From positions 5,507,001 to 5,571,000 of the forward strand of contig NC_090796.1 in the NCBI RefSeq assembly GCF_040054535.1: a stretch of 64,000 nucleotides of DNA. Reading direction: 5' to 3'. How positions within the stretch are numbered: the first letter of the stretch is position 1; every line of letters starts with the position of its first letter. The DNA is from Antennarius striatus (lineage: Eukaryota > Chordata > Actinopteri > Lophiiformes > Antennariidae). The notes below the pieces were generated by a model that did not search any database, was not told the origin of the DNA, and saw only the letters and a program-made list of their open reading frames with translations. Positions 60,001 to 64,000 of this stretch are shown piece by piece. A program made the translations under genes and the position numbers.

Positions 60001-62158
60001 CTACAATGTTTGAATACATTCTAAACTACAGTATCTGCGTTATCCTGCTTACAATGAAACAGCACTGATCACATGACCTCTGCTGAACTACTAGACTTGA
60101 AATGGAACATCTACAGTTGTCAAATGAACTCAGTTTATCACATCGATGGTCCACAGGCCTGTAGCTACTCCATCTACAGATGGAGATAATGAGAAGATCA
60201 ACTTCAGTCTTTCTTCTTACTGTTTCCAAAGATTTGACCTTCTGCTGCTGTCATATTCCTACACAGTCAGCTTTTAATCACATTTATATTCGACGTAAAC
60301 CATGCGCTCTACAATAAAGCTTTGACAGCACTTCATGCTTTTTGCCTTTATTTGTGAATATTTATTAGTGTAATTGATAGCCTTATTCCTTTTATCAGAG
60401 GATAGAGAGATACTTTACTTCCTGCCTGACTCACAAGTCCAGTAAAACAGAAACACATGTCATGCAGACCCACCAGTGACACTCATGATAAATGACATCA
60501 GGCACACATTTTAATAAGAAGAGCTGATGCTTTGAAATCTAAAGGAATCTGAACCCCCTGAACAGCTTCATCAGACTCCGTGGAAGCTATGAGAAGCCCT
60601 GCTATCTAATTTCATCCAGATGCTGTGACCAACAGTAGCAGCCTCGCTTAAACATCAGGCCTCATTATCTTCCTATGTTTGTTGAATATGTTAGATCATT
60701 AATTTAGTCTGAGGTACAATGCCTTGAGCTTTGTGGTGTAATGGCACAAATGTCTAACTGATGGATAAAGCAAAGAGAAAGGATCTGATCTGCCTCAATA
60801 ATCTAAAGGTGAGGTCAGACGACATCCCCTGACTTTCCAGTATGGCGAACAGATGTGTGTGAGGCAGCGCTGTGGAGGATCAGTGATCTTTTTTAACCCA
60901 ACAGCAGGCCATTGAGGACCTTCAGAGAGAAGAGGAGAACGTGAACCTGCTGACCAAAGAGAAAACCCATTTACAGATGCAGGCTGAAGATGTAAGATGT
61001 TTCCGTGCATCCGAAAAATGAACCAGTGTATCAGAGACTGTTGCTGTTAACACAAACTCGTACCTTTCCCATGATGCTGTTCGTGTCCAGCTGGAGCACC
61101 GACTGGAGCAGGAGCGCTGTCAGCGAGGCGACCTAGAGAAGAGCAGGAGGAAGCTGGAGGGTGACAGCAGAGCCCACACTGAGGGGGAGATGGAGTGGAA
61201 CAGAAGTGTGTGGGAAGAGCTCTTCAAAAGGTGAGAGGCTCCTGTTAAACTCTATAACCTGTTAACAGACCTGCAGCGGCCAAACAAAGCGGTTCTAAAA
61301 CCACTACTGTACAATGACACTGATATTTAGCCTATTTAAATGATATAATCCCAATCTCCTGTCCAATCAACGACTCCATCTTACAGCAGATGACTGGATG
61401 TAACGTTAGTTAATGTTATGTACTCTATGCACCCAGAAGGATGGATCCATTAATCCTGATTTCCATCAGTGATGTTTAATGTATTTATTTCAGCAGCTAA
61501 AAATGTAAAATTAGTATTTTCTCGTACGAGTTTCCTCCGATCAAATATTTTAGGACATTCACTGTAGGAAGTCATGGTTTTTATGCTGTGAGCTGGGTGA
61601 CATCATGGGGTAGTTAGCAGTGTCCTCCTTGCAAAGATTCAGGGTTCAAATTCAAACCTGGAGTTTGCATGTTGTCCATGCGTTTGTGTTGATTCCATCA
61701 AGGATGATCCAACTTTCTGCCATAAATATGGAATATAACTGTATTTGTGACCCTGATATATCGTATATGAAATGTGAGTTGAAATTCTCAAAACACATTA
61801 CGTACCGTACTACACTACAAAGGTTCTATCCAGTCAATCATGTGAAATATTGTAATATTGCACAAAACACATTCAGAAACCCAAAGTGTCTACCATCGGT
61901 CTTCCTCACATCAAGTATAAATTCATTTTAAGATAATTAATTTAAAATGATCTGATCTGTATTTGAATTAATTAGGATATCAGGTATTGGGATAGCTGAA
62001 ATTGGTGCTGTTCATTTCTTATTTTTTACAGTAATTTAATTAACGCAGTCACTCTTTATTTCTCTAGGAAGGAACTGGAGATCAACAACAGCAGCTGCAA
62101 GCTAGAAGCAGAAGAAGCCATCAACGCTGGGCTCCAGAGGAAGACCAAGGAGCTCCAG
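47849..62158 (+). CDS. Class II myosin heavy chain rod (coiled-coil tail), partial gene, six exons
   Basis: Exons 47849-48007, 56759-56986, 59071-59175, 60905-60991, 61091-61230 and 62068-62158 join in frame (269 residues). In remembered sarcomeric myosin sequence the rod lines up from its first residues (SAETEKEM region) to KELQ. Over the part around exons 2-4 I counted 53 residues each with no gap. Diagnostic stretches: LSERLQEEEDCS, LRRDLDELEGAL, QAIEDLQREEENVNLLTKEK, LEHRLEQERCQRGDLEKSRR, KLEGD and LQRKTKELQ. Exon edges also agree with myosin rod exons. Myosin rods dimerise and pack into filaments. Odd points: only about half the residues match; near exon 5 the protein is two residues shorter than sarcomeric rods; no motor or IQ exon lies in the 11.6 kb upstream. 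The gene continues right of the window. The paralogue cannot be named. Confidence 0.82.
48008..56758 (+). other. Large intron of the myosin rod gene
   Basis: 8.75 kb with no coding exon needed: exon A ends and exon B starts at adjacent residues of the myosin rod. It holds a LINE relic (55390-55960, minus). A tandem AGGGTTAGGGTTAGG at about 51763-51778 is too short to matter. The rest is AT-rich and unrecognised. Confidence 0.6.
55390..55960 (-). mobile_element. LINE C-terminal relic in myosin intron
   Basis: The minus frame ends in GQSAFSVKGANLWNSLPKVLKL, then RGLKLWLKSNQLCLH. The SFSVxGxxLWNSLPxxLKL motif is the end of the reverse-transcriptase protein of many fish LINEs. Before it, VFKCLDGHVSPHFSGLI and a frame-broken IKIMDQKPMRWH part fit the same region. 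The copy is short and degraded. Confidence 0.75.
56759..56986 (+). CDS. Myosin rod exon B
   Basis: Follows CTGACCTCCAG. 76 codons, EQESAQASEHHCIQLEKARR through LEGALNIAEHQKQ, donor CAG|GTAGAA, phase 0. It matches the EQDNLADAEERCDQL ... DIDDLELTLAKVEKE part of sarcomeric myosin. Confidence 0.82.
56987..59070 (+). other. Myosin intron B-C
   Basis: No exon or element recognised. The pyrimidine-rich CACTCCTTCTAG before exon C is a good acceptor. Confidence 0.55.
59071..59175 (+). CDS. Myosin rod exon C
   Basis: Follows CTCCTTCTAG. 35 codons, LSDSEVRRLSEQLSQKDEVV then HKLQKEKEHLVELSQ, donor CAG|GTGAGA, phase 0. It matches NKVKNLTEEMAGLDE ... LTKEKKALQEAHQ. Confidence 0.82.
59176..60904 (+). other. 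Myosin intron C-D
   Basis: No exon or known repeat recognised; AT-rich. Confidence 0.55.
60905..60991 (+). CDS. Myosin rod exon D
   Basis: Follows TTTTTTAACCCAACAG. 29 codons, QAIEDLQREEENVNLLTKEK then THLQMQAED, donor GAT|GTAAGA, phase 0. It matches [20 protein letters not shown] closely and is the strongest evidence that this is myosin II. Confidence 0.85.
61091..61230 (+). CDS. Myosin rod exon E
   Basis: Follows TGTTCGTGTCCAG. 46 codons and two bases: LEHRLEQERCQRGDLEKSRR then KLEGD, up to WEELFK. Donor AAAAG|GTGAGA. The second half departs most from known rods (WNRSVWEELF in place of a DLENDKQQLDERL-like part), and two residues are lacking. Confidence 0.8.
61231..62067 (+). other. Myosin intron E-F with degenerate repeat
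   Basis: About 61560-61720 contains TGGGGTAGTTAGCAGTGTCC, then CAGGGTTCAAATTCAAACCTGG and AGTTTGCATGTTGTCCATGCG, a worn copy of the fish repeat also seen at 20560-20850, in plus orientation. No exon was seen. Confidence 0.5.
62068..62158 (+). CDS. Myosin rod exon F (last seen in window)
   Basis: Follows TATTTCTCTAG. It completes an Arg codon, then 30 codons, KELEINNSSCKLEAEEAINA then GLQRKTKELQ, donor CAG|GTCAGG, phase 0. It matches the sarcomeric KDFELNALNARIEDEQALG ... LQKKLKELQ stretch at equal length. The next exon (ARIEELEEEL in other myosins) is not found before the window ends. Confidence 0.82.
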
Positions 62159-62244
62159 GTCAGGCCCTTTGCTCGGTGTGCAGTAAATATATAACAGAAA
62201 AGGCTTGTAATGTTTCAGACGTGACATAGTAGCCATGATTAAAG

Positions 62245-62600
62245 ATGTCTGTGTAGGTTCTCAGTTATCTAGGTCAATGTTATCCAAAGCTGTTTAAATC
62301 AACCTACTGGACTTAAAGAAGTTTCTTGAAGATCTTTCACCTCTCATCCAAGAGGCTTCTTCAGTTCTTCTGGTGGCCGGTCTTGTCCGAGTTTATTAAC
62401 CCTTTGAGGTGTGATCAGTGCTATACACATTCACAACAACCAGAGTTGAAACCCATCTTGCTCCTCAACAGTGGTTGATGGGGTGCCAGGGGGTCGTTGA
62501 AATGTGGGTTTCACCGAGACTTTGCATATTAATGAGGGTAATTAGCATGAGACACCTTACCTGGGTTAATCTGCTGAGACATTCTTTTAGGGAGTTATGA
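62245..62600 (-). mobile_element. Penelope-like element 3' end relic
   Basis: The minus strand carries the phrase CCTCTTGGATGAGAGGTGAA, AGATCTTCAAGAAACTTCTT and TAAGTCCAGTAGGTTGATTTAAA, preceded by a Trp/Ser/Val-like frame end; such text follows the GIY-YIG part of fish Penelope elements. No endonuclease or reverse-transcriptase domain is present. Identity rests on remembered phrases. Confidence 0.45.
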
Positions 62601-64000
62601 CTAAAGGTCGGATCTGTAATTCTCTATGAAGAGAGTTGATATTAAGTTTAACATGTAATCAGCATCTATGACGGCAGCATCTCATCAAACTAATGTATGC
62701 CAAGCACTCCATTGGCAAGTCAGGTCACCTGACACACAAACCACAGGTGACCATCAGTTACCCAATTTACCTGAAAGATTAAATTCTGATGCACATGAAC
62801 TGAGCGGCGTTTGCAGTTTGGTTTGAGGACCTCATGAATGTAGCAACATCAAACATAAAAATTAACACGCAGTATACATCAGTGACTTTAATGGGTTACC
62901 ATTTGGTTTAAATGACAACTTTTGGAGTTGCCTGTCAGATTGAAGAACATTGTTTTCCCAAAGAGACATGCAGGGAGCTCAGCTGTAGTTTGGCCAGAGT
63001 GAGGAGATGCATACCTGCCTTTCAGCAGAGTTGCTGGATGAAGCTCCATGATTGGACCAGTCGCTTCACGGCTTCATGTGTGTTGAGAGATTAAAGACGC
63101 TTCCCCCATCTGAACTGAAGACCATCCCCTGGTTCTCTATGACAATCTGGCTTCAAGCAGTCAAGGGTTAGCTGCCTTTTTTTTTAATGGAACATCAATT
63201 TCAGACACAGGGTCCTCTGTCTCTGCTTTTAACAGTTTTAGTTATTTTCAGTACAAAGGAATGCTCCCCCAAAGCCACAAGAACAGTTTTAATTATTTAT
63301 CCCACTTATGGGACAGTTGTGTTAATCTGCAAAAAAAACATAACAATTCAGAATTCATAGTACTATAACATTTATTTGATCAAACATCCAAATATGATCA
63401 TTTTTGCATAAGATAGGCAAAACCTAGAAAATCTTCCACTTTCATAAATTGTCAATAATACTTTCCTGAAAAACCAATATAGTCTTCATGCTCTGATAAT
63501 GGCAATGGCTTCAACAAAGGACTGGAGCGACAAAAGGATCGTTTACAGTCCAGTAAAATGTTTGTTAAAAGCAAAAACACACAGCTACCTATCAGCTACA
63601 TCAAACATTATCAGTACATCCAGGAAAGGATGCCAGCAATTCAGGATACCAGAGCCTGTCATTGAAACACCTGAAGAGGCTGCAGCTGGTGTTAGAGGTA
63701 AAGTAAATCAACAAAGGTAGAGCTGTGAGCCTTCACAAGAGAGAAGCCATTACCTTGTTTCCTTAGAGGGCTGCTCCAGATTGCACTGCGTGTGTTTTCT
63801 CCACTTCTAATCACCTTTAGCTATTACCAACCCTGTTAATGGTTCTGCCATGTGATATAAGGTGATTGTTGCAGAGATAAAGCTGTCAATCATCCAATCA
63901 TAAATTCTCACTGGAGCCTCAATAGTAAATGTGGACAAACCAGAAGTTGGACAGAGTTGTGTTTGCTTTGATTGGATGCAGTCGGTCACACAGGAAATAA
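62601..64000 (+). other. Myosin intron or intergenic to window end, no exon seen
   Basis: Six-frame reading shows no stretch matching the expected next rod exon. An open frame at 63499-63720 encodes a non-heptad, basic protein of no known family. Confidence 0.45.

Noticed and set aside
63499..63720. 73-residue plus frame near the window end, tested as the next myosin exon
   Set aside because: Contains Pro and Gly and no heptads; does not match the expected rod segment.

Overview
The window reads as a teleost fish nuclear genome. Genes are split by GT-AG introns. Repeats are typical of ray-finned fish: L2/CR1-like and other LINEs, a pogo/Tigger MITE, hAT and Tc1 elements, a tRNA-derived SINE, a Penelope-like tail, and long (CA)n tracts. 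Two host genes are clear: an intronless class II GLUT (SLC2A11-like, minus strand, 10901-12514) and rnps1, a splicing regulator (plus strand, 13882-18307), arranged divergently. A third, the rod part of a class II myosin heavy chain (plus strand, exons 47849-62158), runs off the right edge. Family names rest on remembered sequence patterns; no search was run. Layout: 1-10.9 kb is AT-rich intergenic DNA with a frame-broken retroelement relic (about 5.2-6.1 kb). 10.9-20.3 kb holds the GLUT gene, a diverged tandem duplication covering the rnps1 5' end, rnps1 itself with two MITEs in its introns, and its long 3' UTR. 20.5-26.3 kb is repeats, including one LINE broken by a second LINE with a perfect palindrome at the join. 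26.3-36.3 kb may hold a decayed gene: a last exon at 35917-36202 resembles the C-terminus of a teleost SAMD3-like family but has a frameshift. This gene is surrounded by an LTR-like segment, inverted SINE copies, and a reversed gypsy integrase relic with a 40-bp palindrome. 36.3-47.8 kb is mostly repeats, with a possible first exon at 37840 and a nested transposon cluster at 42.2-45.3 kb. 47.8-64 kb is the myosin rod gene with large introns. The most unusual points are these. (1) Two different hAT elements lie side by side and share one 8-bp target duplication, present three times (TTAAAAAC). (2) The myosin rod exons start exactly at the head-rod junction, and no motor or IQ exon is visible in the 11.6 kb upstream. 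(3) The rnps1 start codon appears to be split by an intron, and the same first-exon region has a diverged upstream duplicate whose splice donor is lost, next to the intronless GLUT gene. (4) Two perfect palindromes sit inside or at the edges of degraded retroelements. No CRISPR, prokaryotic operon, rRNA gene or intact tRNA gene was seen.
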